Origin: an uncultured Spirochaetia bacterium
GTDB lineage: Bacteria > Spirochaetota > UBA6919
Direction: 5' to 3'
NCBI GenBank assembly: GCA_913053665.1
Contig: CAJXGR010000193.1
Span: 1-6,381 of the forward strand
DNA length: 6,381 nucleotides
In this document: piece after piece, positions 1-6,208 of the stretch
How the letters are laid out: each line of letters starts with the position of its first letter
Position numbering within the stretch: the first letter of the stretch is position 1
The notes under the pieces: model-generated
Told to the model about the DNA's origin: nothing
Database searches by the model: none
Seen by the model: the letters and a program-made list of their open reading frames with translations, nothing else
Position numbers and translations under genes: made by a program

Positions 1-5
1 ATACC

Positions 6-30
6 AAAAATTAAGAAAAACTTGATTTTT
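6..30. terminator. AT-rich hairpin, possible weak bidirectional terminator
   Basis: AAAAATTAAG (6-15) pairs with CTTGATTTTT (21-30) around a loop of five A. The stem is 10 bp with one G-T wobble, only one G-C pair, and a T run as its right arm (an A run on the left). The shape, with A and T tracts flanking it, recalls a bidirectional intrinsic terminator, but the stem is far weaker than usual and no upstream gene is visible to need it. It may simply be a fortuitous AT-rich inverted repeat. Confidence 0.25.
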
Positions 31-120
31 ACCCTAAATCGAATTCGCACCCATATAAAATAATGATCATTTACCACTTAGAAAAGGACAGGATATCTGT
101 TTAATATCGAAGGTCAGAAA

Positions 121-133
121 AGGGGTTTAACTC
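121..133 (+). repeat. Imperfect direct repeat, copy 1
   Basis: AGGGGTTTAACTC here matches AGGGCTTTAACTC at 299-311 in 12 of 13 positions. Each copy is followed closely by a purine-rich, Shine-Dalgarno-like run (AAGGAAGG at 137-144 here, GGAGG at 312-316 at the second copy), but this first copy has no start codon at a usable distance. It could be an operator half-site, a duplicated leader remnant or chance. Confidence 0.3.
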
Positions 134-215
134 TTTAAGGAAGGCTCAAGACCGAATATTATAGTTAAATAGGTGATAAACAGTACGAATTTTGCCCCAA
201 GCCACCTCATTTCCC

Positions 216-244
216 TTGACTTTTGTAATGAAACAGCGTACTTT
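216..244 (+). promoter_or_regulatory. Candidate sigma-70 promoter P1
   Basis: TTGACT (216-221) is a five-of-six match to the -35 consensus. It is followed after exactly 17 bp by TACTTT (239-244), a weak -10. Transcription would begin near 251, leaving a leader of about 70 nt before the SNF2 gene. The good -35 and ideal spacing support it and the poor -10 counts against it. Confidence 0.35.
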
Positions 245-251
245 TCGAGGA

Positions 252-280
252 TAAACGAGAGCAATAATATACTCTATAAT
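252..280 (+). promoter_or_regulatory. Candidate sigma-70 promoter P2
   Basis: TATAAT at 275-280 is a perfect -10 hexamer. Seventeen bases upstream lies TAAACG (252-257), only a three-of-six -35 match. A start near 287 would give a short leader of roughly 36 nt carrying the 299-311 repeat and the GGAGG site. An activator could compensate for the weak -35. Together with P1 this is the likely control region of the three-gene transcript. Confidence 0.35.
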
Positions 281-298
281 CATTTAATTGTCTAAAAC

Positions 299-311
299 AG
301 GGCTTTAACTC
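299..311 (+). repeat. Imperfect direct repeat, copy 2, abutting the helicase ribosome site
   Basis: AGGGCTTTAACTC ends at the base before the GGAGG ribosome site of the SNF2 gene and differs by one base from the copy at 121-133. Its position in the 5' untranslated leader means a protein or RNA contact here could affect translation, but no such regulator is known from the sequence. Confidence 0.3.
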
Positions 312-316
312 GGAGG
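312..316 (+). promoter_or_regulatory. Ribosome binding site of the SNF2 gene
   Basis: GGAGG ends 6 nt before the ATG at 323, a strong and ideally spaced Shine-Dalgarno site. It fixes the start of the SNF2 gene at this ATG. Confidence 0.8.
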
Positions 317-322
317 ATAAAA

Positions 323-3300
323 ATGAGTTCATTAAATAACATTCCCTCTAAAGTAAAAGCCAGATTATACATAGAAGAACTTCACCTCTTACGGTCTTCT
401 GGTGATTATAAAGCCTACCTCGAAACCTTTAGAGAAACGCTAATCGACGCCAACCCCCATCAAATTGATGCGGTTATGTTTGCTCTGGACAAGATTAAGA
501 ATATGAAAGGCTGCATTTTGGCCGATGAAGTGGGCCTTGGCAAAACCATTGAAGCGGGTCTCGTAATATCACAGCACCTTTCAGAGCGTAAATGGAATAT
601 ATTAATAGTTCTACCCACCTCCCTATCCGTTCAGTGGCAGATAGAGCTCAAAGATTTATTAAATATTTCCTCAAAGGTCATTTCTACAGGGTCTTTTGCG
701 AAACTCAAAAATAAAGAACAAGCCATTTCAGCCGATGGAATCTACATCATCGGGAGAGAGTTGGCTAGCTCAAAGATTGACACATTATTAAAGAAACCCT
801 GGGATCTGATTGTCGTGGATGAAGCTCATGAAATGTTCTCAAGCATCTATCAGAGGTACAATTCAACAAGTGGGACTTATTCTTTTGACTCAAAAAAAGC
901 GATCCGTGCAGGAAACCTAAGGCAATTACTCATTAAACACCCTGTCCTTCTCCTTACCGCGACTCCCATACAAAACAATATCCTTGAGCTCTGGTCTCTG
1001 GCGTCTTATATTAATCCTAATGGGGATATTCTTGGGCTCTACCATCATTTCAGAAAGATCTTTCTGGGAGATACCAGAGGGACCACAGTGAATGAAGATA
1101 AAAGTGAAGAACTCCGTGAAAGACTCAGTAATGTGATGATCCGAAACCTGAGAAAAGACGCTCAACTTTATATGAAATACCAATTTACCGATCGAATCTG
1201 TAAAACAGAAAACTTCAATATGAACGAAGAGGAAAAAAGCCTCTATAACGACATCTCAGACTACCTTGAAAGGAACGATATCTATGCCTTTCGCTCATTG
1301 GTTGTTGGGATGGGAGATGAAAACATGGTTGGCAGGGCTTTCCTGATGAAAATGATCTACAGGCGTTTGTTGGGTAGCTCTATCTCTGCTATGAGAAAAG
1401 GTTTAAGCAATATTGTCATAAAATTAAATAAACTGGAAGCTTTATTTTTAGAACAAGAGAACAACTCAGGTCAAAGGGATCCAATGAATGATATGGATGA
1501 CAGCTTCTTGCAGGATTCCCCTGAAAACCAGGAAGAAGATATAGAAATGGTTGAGGAGTATATAAAGTCCAATTCCAAGGATGAGAGTGAGTTTCAGGAA
1601 AGTGATCTCAACTTGCTCAGGGAGGAAATCGCTTTAATTGAGGGATTTATCAATCGTTGTGATGGGATGACGGAGACTTCTAAGGAAAAGGCACTGGTGA
1701 ATATCGTTAAGGCTGTTCTAAAAAAGGATAGCTCCAGAGTTCAGGATAAAATCGTGATCTTCACCCAATTTCTGGCGACTCAAAAGAAATTAGCGGAACT
1801 TTTGGAAGAAAAGGGCTTTGAGGGAAAGGTGACATTGTTTTCCGGGACAAATAAGGGTGAAAACGTGAACGAGGCGGTAGAAAAGTGGGCAAATGAAGTA
1901 GGACTCTATCTGGAAAAGGAAAGGCGTCCTGAAGGGGAGGCCATGATCCGCCAGAGCCTGATTCACCAGTTTGAGACCAAAACAAATATCTTGATTTCCA
2001 CTGAGGCAGGGGCGAAAGGTTTGAACCTTCAGTTTGCAAATGTTCTAATAAACTTTGATTTACCTTGGAATCCCCAAAGGATTGAACAGCGTATTGGTCG
2101 ATGTCACCGCTACGGTCAGAAAAAAGACGTTTTGGTTTTTAACTTTGTGAATGTTGATAATTCAGTGGAAACCCGAGTCTATGAGATTCTAAACGATAAG
2201 TTCTCCCTATTTAGTGGAGTATTAGGAGCTTCTAACGATATTTTAGGCTCAGTGGAAAGCGCTATTAATTTTGAAGTTAGAATCAATGAACTCCTTAATA
2301 ACTGTAAGACAGAGGAACAAAGGGATATTGAGCTCAGAAAGTTTGAGGAGGAGATTGATGAAGAGATTAAAAAAATGAGGGATGATAAAATCCAGAACAC
2401 TAAAAACCTCATAAATCAATTGGATCGGGGTGTGAAGGATAGGTTGCAATCCTTGGAAAAGGAACTACCCGAGGCTTTCAGTTCTTACGACAGCGATTTA
2501 TTTGATCTGGTCAAAGAATATTCAACGATTCAGGGCTTAGAGTTTGTTCAGAAAGAAAGAACAAAAGAACAAATTGTTTTAGAACTATCGGATAATGGGG
2601 AAAATATTGTGGGAGGGCATCAAACCTTTCATATTGGCAAGTTTAGTGCCTCTCCTGAAAAGGGTATCCAGCTCAATCTTAAGCATCATTTTGTCCAGAA
2701 GGCCGTTAAGGAGATAAAAGAGTCCACTCACGACAAGACCTTTAGTTTATTGTTTAACAATTCAGAAAATGGCGGTTTTACTATTTTAAATGAATATATT
2801 AATCGAAGGGGTGTTTGGTATTTTTATAAAACCCTGTTCTCTGGATTGGAAGAGGAAGAAAAGCTCTTTCACGTGATCTTCTGCCATGACGATCAAAACA
2901 TTTTCTTCAACGAGGAAGAGGAAAAAGCTCTTTTAAAGCTCGATGTGTCAAGCCCTGAAACACAGAGTGATATGGACTTTGAGGGAATCTCTCCTGCTAT
3001 GGATAAAGAGATTGATCGGCGTATCGCTAGGGTGAAGCGGCGGATCCAGGAATCCCAACAACCCAGGCTCACACAGAAGTTCAACAACCTAAGACACACT
3101 CTAAGCGACACAAAGGAATACTATCATTTGGAGAAAAGCAGGGTGGAAAAGGAACTCCATAACGCTGAACGGAAAATTACCGAGACCTTTGATCAGGCCG
3201 AGGGGGAAAAGCTGATCCAGCAAAAAGGCCGCTTACAAGGGAAAATCAACGAGATCAACAAAAAACTTCTTGAGTATGAGACGGATATTTCTGCTCAACT

Positions 3301-3388
3301 CACCCGTGAGGAAAATAATCTCTTGTCTAAACGTTTTGTCACCGCGAAAAAAGAGCTGATATTTAAAGCTCATTTTCAAATAATATAA
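323..3388 (+). CDS. SNF2/RapA-type superfamily 2 ATPase (DEAD/DEAH-box helicase-like)
   Basis: Predicted ATP-driven DNA translocase or remodeller acting in the cytoplasm. All SNF2 motifs are intact: a Q-motif-like NPHQ (44-47), Walker A in LADEVGLGKT (66-75, Lys74), motif Ia near 93-108, DEAH (166-169), LTATP (211-215), motif IV VIFTQF (478-483), motif V STEAGAKGLNLQ (559-570) and motif VI with Arg593 and Arg596 as likely arginine fingers. The two RecA lobes are separated by a long insert with an acidic, low-complexity stretch (about 375-430). After motif VI come a helical region (about 610-715), a region of mixed predicted structure (about 735-870) and a charged coiled coil (about 890-990). 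The motor begins near residue 40, so the N-terminal Tudor-like domains of E. coli RapA (968 residues) are absent. The start is fixed by GGAGG 6 nt upstream. The motor assignment is firm. Whether it unwinds or only translocates, and its partner, are inference; linkage to an Mre11-like nuclease and Rad50-like ATPase suggests repair or defence. Confidence 0.93.
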   Translation: MSSLNNIPSKVKARLYIEELHLLRSSGDYKAYLETFRETLIDANPHQIDAVMFALDKIKNMKGCILADEVGLGKTIEAGLVISQHLSERKWNILIVLPTSLSVQWQIELKDLLNISSKVISTGSFAKLKNKEQAISADGIYIIGRELASSKIDTLLKKPWDLIVVDEAHEMFSSIYQRYNSTSGTYSFDSKKAIRAGNLRQLLIKHPVLLLTATPIQNNILELWSLASYINPNGDILGLYHHFRKIFLGDTRGTTVNEDKSEELRERLSNVMIRNLRKDAQLYMKYQFTDRICKTENFNMNEEEKSLYNDISDYLERNDIYAFRSLVVGMGDENMVGRAFLMKMIYRRLLGSSISAMRKGLSNIVIKLNKLEALFLEQENNSGQRDPMNDMDDSFLQDSPENQEEDIEMVEEYIKSNSKDESEFQESDLNLLREEIALIEGFINRCDGMTETSKEKALVNIVKAVLKKDSSRVQDKIVIFTQFLATQKKLAELLEEKGFEGKVTLFSGTNKGENVNEAVEKWANEVGLYLEKERRPEGEAMIRQSLIHQFETKTNILISTEAGAKGLNLQFANVLINFDLPWNPQRIEQRIGRCHRYGQKKDVLVFNFVNVDNSVETRVYEILNDKFSLFSGVLGASNDILGSVESAINFEVRINELLNNCKTEEQRDIELRKFEEEIDEEIKKMRDDKIQNTKNLINQLDRGVKDRLQSLEKELPEAFSSYDSDLFDLVKEYSTIQGLEFVQKERTKEQIVLELSDNGENIVGGHQTFHIGKFSASPEKGIQLNLKHHFVQKAVKEIKESTHDKTFSLLFNNSENGGFTILNEYINRRGVWYFYKTLFSGLEEEEKLFHVIFCHDDQNIFFNEEEEKALLKLDVSSPETQSDMDFEGISPAMDKEIDRRIARVKRRIQESQQPRLTQKFNNLRHTLSDTKEYYHLEKSRVEKELHNAERKITETFDQAEGEKLIQQKGRLQGKINEINKKLLEYETDISAQLTREENNLLSKRFVTAKKELIFKAHFQII

Positions 3389-3433
3389 ATTGAAATCTAT
3401 GAAATGATCCAATTCTATTGTTAAGGACTAGAT

Positions 3434-4570
3434 ATGAAATTCATACATACCTCGGATTGGCAAATTGGAATGACCTTTCCGGGACTTTCTGGAAAAGATC
3501 CCGATGAAGTGGTTCGTTTGAAAAATATTCGTAATGATCAAATGATCCGGTCGATATTCGAGTGTGCCAAACGATTAGATATTCATCTGATCCTTGCAGC
3601 AGGGGATCAGTTTGAAGATTCCCATGTTCCGGATAAAATCATCAGTAAGTTTTTGAGTGTAGTAAAAGGTTATGGGGATATCGATCTCTATTTGATACCT
3701 GGAAATCATGACCCATACAACGAAAATAGTATCTATAAACGGGACGTCTTTCAACAGATACCGGCTAATCTTCACATCATAAAAGAAAACCAGATGATCG
3801 AATATAATGATGAAGCCGAGATTTATTTCACTGTTTTAAAGGAGAAATACGGCTCTTATAACCCTCTGGACTGGATTGAGTCAAAGGATTCCGGGAAACT
3901 TAGGATTGGTGTGGGTCACGGGAGTTTAAAAATTGAGAACAAATATAAAGAGGAAGATTTCCCCATTGACACAGATACAGCGATTAAAAAGAACCTGGAC
4001 TATCTCGCTCTCGGACACTGGCATTCGTTTTTAGCCTATGGTGACGGCAGAACCTTTTACAGTGGGACTCCGGAACCAACCAGGCACGGTGAAAAAGCTT
4101 CCGGCCATGTTCTGGAGGTTGAAATTGACCGTCACAACGTGTCTCCCAGAATCCAGAAGCACGAAATCAACTCCTACACATGGATTGATAAAAGTTCTGA
4201 GGTCTATTCAAAGGATGACATTGACTTGTTGTTTTCACCCTATCTGACATCATTTAAAGAATGTGTATTAAAACTCAGTCTAACAGGCCAATTGTCACTT
4301 GAAGACTACGATTACCTTGAACAGCAAATAGACGGGGTAAAATCCAAAGTCTCTTTTCTTGATGTGAACAAGGACAACGTTAATATAAATCTATCTGATG
4401 ATGATCTGAAAGACCATATGCCCGATGATTATATTAAGAATGTTTATGACAGGCTTAATGAGATTCATGATGGTGCTGAACCCTGTCCCAGCTCTCTTGG
4501 TGAGGAAGTTGACCAAAAGATGTGTGCATTAAAAGCTTTACAGATCATGGGTCAAGGGTTCAGGGAGTAA
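3434..4570 (+). CDS. Mre11/SbcD-type metallophosphoesterase (DNA repair exonuclease family)
   Basis: Predicted metal-dependent DNA nuclease of the calcineurin-like phosphoesterase fold, partner of the ATPase encoded just downstream. Motifs run in order: HTSDWQIG (5-12, Asp8), GDQFED (57-62, Asp58), GNHD (90-93, Asn91 and His92), GHGS (161-164, His162) and GHWH (194-197, His195 and His197), followed by YSGTPEP (209-215). Residues from about 245 to 378 form the region equivalent to the Mre11/SbcD capping domain. In motif I the usual second metal ligand, His in D-x-H, is Gln10; I recall related actinobacterial exonucleases with DWQLG here, so this may be a subfamily trait rather than a dead site. 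Length (378) is normal for SbcD-like proteins. AAGGA (3423-3427) sits 6 nt before the ATG. The gene follows the SNF2 gene by 45 nt with no clear promoter or terminator between, so co-transcription is likely. Family is firm; substrate is inferred. Confidence 0.92.
   Translation: MKFIHTSDWQIGMTFPGLSGKDPDEVVRLKNIRNDQMIRSIFECAKRLDIHLILAAGDQFEDSHVPDKIISKFLSVVKGYGDIDLYLIPGNHDPYNENSIYKRDVFQQIPANLHIIKENQMIEYNDEAEIYFTVLKEKYGSYNPLDWIESKDSGKLRIGVGHGSLKIENKYKEEDFPIDTDTAIKKNLDYLALGHWHSFLAYGDGRTFYSGTPEPTRHGEKASGHVLEVEIDRHNVSPRIQKHEINSYTWIDKSSEVYSKDDIDLLFSPYLTSFKECVLKLSLTGQLSLEDYDYLEQQIDGVKSKVSFLDVNKDNVNINLSDDDLKDHMPDDYIKNVYDRLNEIHDGAEPCPSSLGEEVDQKMCALKALQIMGQGFRE
4562..4567 (+). promoter_or_regulatory. Ribosome binding site of the ATPase gene, inside the nuclease coding end
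   Basis: AGGGAG lies within the last codons of the nuclease gene and 6 nt before the ATG at 4574. Only 3 nt separate the nuclease stop from the ATPase start, so ribosomes finishing the first could reinitiate on the second. This translational coupling would suit subunits of one complex made in matched amounts. Confidence 0.7.
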
Positions 4571-4573
4571 ATA

Positions 4574-6205
4574 ATGATTATCAAGAAAGTCGTTTTAGAG
4601 AATTGGAAACAAATAGATCAGCTGGATATTGATTTAGATCATGGGGTGAATCTCATTCATGGGCCGAATGAGATTGGTAAATCTTCACTGGTAGAGGCTT
4701 TAAACTATGTTTTACTCAAGGAAAGCTCTTCCAATAAAAAAGAAGTAAAAGAACTCATGAAATGGGGGACCGATCTAAAGGCTAAAATCAAGGTCTATTT
4801 TAAATTAGATGAAAAGGACTATCTCATCCATAAAAGTTTTCCAAAAGGTGAGACATCCCTCCATATCTCTACAAATGGGGATCAGGTCAAGCTTTCTGAA
4901 GGAAAAACCGCCGATCAAAAGATCCTTGACCTCCTTAATATCAAGGATATCAAGGAAAAGGGCTTATTGGATGTCTTTTGGTCTCATCAGAACAGTCTTT
5001 CAAGCTACAAGTTTGAGTTAGACCAGAACACAAAAGCAAGTTTAAGTGACAACATCCAGAAAAATCTGATCCAGCCAAAGACAGAACAGTTTCATCGCGG
5101 GATCATTGAGAGCTATTCAAAGTTTTTTACTTCAACGGGTAGAATAAAAGCAGGTAGCGGTATTTCTGAAAATAATACCCGGCTACAGAAGTATTATGAC
5201 GATAAGAATGGGATAAATAATAAATTAAACAAAATTGTTGAGTTAGATCAGCAAATAACAGACTCTTCAAAAGAGCTCTCTCAAATTGAATTAGCCATAC
5301 TTCAACATGAAAAAGATCATAAAAATCTGATTGACAGACAGTCTCAATATAATAAACGAAAGAGAGAATATGAATCGGCCCAAAAAGATCTATCACTGGT
5401 CGAAAAGGATTTAACTTATCTTAAAAAGGAGAAGGATAAATACTTAGGCCTTGTAAAGGAAATCACCGATGCCGAAAAACTCCTTGGAGAAGGGGAAAAC
5501 AAACTAAAAGAGATCAATTCTACTATTGACAAAGAAAATACGGTCTTACAAGAGCTTGAATCCCAGGAACAGAAGGTTATAGAAGAATTAACCCAATTGG
5601 AAGGGGAAATACAGAAAGACAAAGATAAAGCAGACTATCTTGATAAAGTGATTGAACTTAACAGCCTAAAAGAAGAGTTAAAGGAGGCTGAGCAATTAAA
5701 AGAAAACCTGAACGAGCTGAAGAAAGAGCGTGAGTCAATCGTACAAAAGATGGATACCATCAAAATCCCTGATAAGAAAACGATAGAGAAAGCAGAAAAG
5801 CTTCTTCATGAGATTGAGAAAGAGAAATCGATACTTGAAGCCTTACAATTAAAGGTGACTATCCTTCCTAAGAAAAATATAAATATCAAGCTGAAAAAAG
5901 ATAGTCTGGAAGAGGAATCTCAGCATTTAGCAAAGGGTGAAGAAAAGGATCTATTGGCTGATGCTGAGATGACCCTTGACCTTGTGGACTATGCTTCTAT
6001 CCAGATCAAAAGCGGGAAAGGAGATCTCAGAGAGCAAAAAGACAAGATTACCTCTCTTCAAAATCGCTATGGCGACCTGCTAAACAAGTCGGAAGAAAAA
6101 GCAATTCACATCCTGAAAGAACAAAATGAGCTCAAAAAAGAACTGAACAATGATGCCGACCGATTAAAGGATAGAATATCGCTTAAATTAGAGTACTTTA
6201 TATAG
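4574..6205 (+). CDS. Rad50/SbcC-type coiled-coil ATPase, N-terminal part only (truncated)
   Basis: N-terminal half of an SMC-like ATPase expected to pair with the upstream nuclease. Walker A is GPNEIGKSS (30-38, Lys36) within a typical N-lobe (1-200), with a Q-loop candidate at WSHQN (136-140, Gln139). A long Lys/Glu-rich coiled coil runs from about 203 to 425. Residues about 425-482 are then rich in alternating hydrophobics and glycines (VTILPKKNINIKL, then DYASIQIKSGKGD) and look like a small beta domain at the arm tip, after which a returning helix starts. The whole 543 residues contain no cysteine, so no CxxC zinc hook is present. The protein ends after about 50 residues of the return arm at TAG 6203-6205. 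The second arm, signature motif, Walker B, D-loop and C-terminal lobe are missing; intact relatives are generally 800 residues or more. As written it could not form a complete ATPase head. The cause is either a genuine breakpoint near 6175-6205 or a misassembly. Family is confident; functionality is doubtful. Confidence 0.85.
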   Translation: MIIKKVVLENWKQIDQLDIDLDHGVNLIHGPNEIGKSSLVEALNYVLLKESSSNKKEVKELMKWGTDLKAKIKVYFKLDEKDYLIHKSFPKGETSLHISTNGDQVKLSEGKTADQKILDLLNIKDIKEKGLLDVFWSHQNSLSSYKFELDQNTKASLSDNIQKNLIQPKTEQFHRGIIESYSKFFTSTGRIKAGSGISENNTRLQKYYDDKNGINNKLNKIVELDQQITDSSKELSQIELAILQHEKDHKNLIDRQSQYNKRKREYESAQKDLSLVEKDLTYLKKEKDKYLGLVKEITDAEKLLGEGENKLKEINSTIDKENTVLQELESQEQKVIEELTQLEGEIQKDKDKADYLDKVIELNSLKEELKEAEQLKENLNELKKERESIVQKMDTIKIPDKKTIEKAEKLLHEIEKEKSILEALQLKVTILPKKNINIKLKKDSLEEESQHLAKGEEKDLLADAEMTLDLVDYASIQIKSGKGDLREQKDKITSLQNRYGDLLNKSEEKAIHILKEQNELKKELNNDADRLKDRISLKLEYFI

Positions 6206-6208
6206 CAT

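Larger units (their letters stand above)
1..322. other. Non-coding leader region upstream of the three-gene cluster
   Basis: No convincing gene lies here. Stops are frequent in all plus-strand frames, and the longest tempting reading (GTG at 173 to TAA at 293-295, 40 codons) has no ribosome site or recognisable sequence. The stretch holds an AT-rich hairpin at 6-30, a 10-bp palindrome at 62-71 (AATGATCATT), an imperfect 13-bp direct repeat (121-133 and 299-311) and two candidate promoters close to the first gene. It most plausibly serves as the promoter and 5' leader of the operon, with the left edge perhaps being the end of an unseen upstream gene's transcript. Confidence 0.6.

Noticed and set aside
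62..71. Perfect 10-bp palindrome AATGATCATT as an operator
   Set aside because: It is a single short AT-rich palindrome about 145 bp upstream of the nearest candidate promoter, with no second copy noticed in the leader, so it is compatible with chance.
85..106. Partial resemblance of the leader (AAAGGACAGGATATC) to sequence near the ATPase truncation (AAAGGATAGAATATC at about 6166-6180)
   Set aside because: Considered as att-like or duplicated ends of an inserted element, but the match is short and AT-rich, has mismatches, does not extend on either side, and no recombinase is visible.
173..295. Possible 40-codon small gene starting GTG at 173 and ending TAA at 293-295
   Set aside because: It has no ribosome site at a usable distance and no recognisable sequence, and both candidate promoters of the SNF2 gene lie inside it.
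1761..2039. Minus-strand open readings across the SNF2 gene (also 926-1183, 2179-2449 and 2893-3111)
   Set aside because: They lie entirely opposite conserved SNF2 motifs or coiled-coil coding, encode low-complexity Ser/Leu/Phe-rich products typical of antisense shadows, and have no sign of independent genes.
323..3388. Calling the SNF2 gene drmD of a DISARM system, or rapA
   Set aside because: No DISARM methylase, drmA, drmB or drmC-like gene is in the window, and the N-terminal Tudor-like domains of RapA are missing.
3374..3395. Inverted repeat TTTCAA / TTGAAA around the SNF2 stop codon
   Set aside because: The stem is only 6 bp with a 10-nt loop, two G-C pairs and no T run after it, so it is not a credible terminator.
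3390..3419. Possible internal promoter before the nuclease gene (TTGAAA, 18 bp, TCTATT)
   Set aside because: The -10 is weak and the predicted start would fall on or next to the ribosome site at 3423-3427. Read-through from the SNF2 gene is simpler.
3434..6205. Calling the pair housekeeping sbcD and sbcC
   Set aside because: The SNF2 linkage, Gln in nuclease motif I, absence of cysteine or zinc hook, and apparent beta insert argue for a divergent family, so no gene symbols were assigned.
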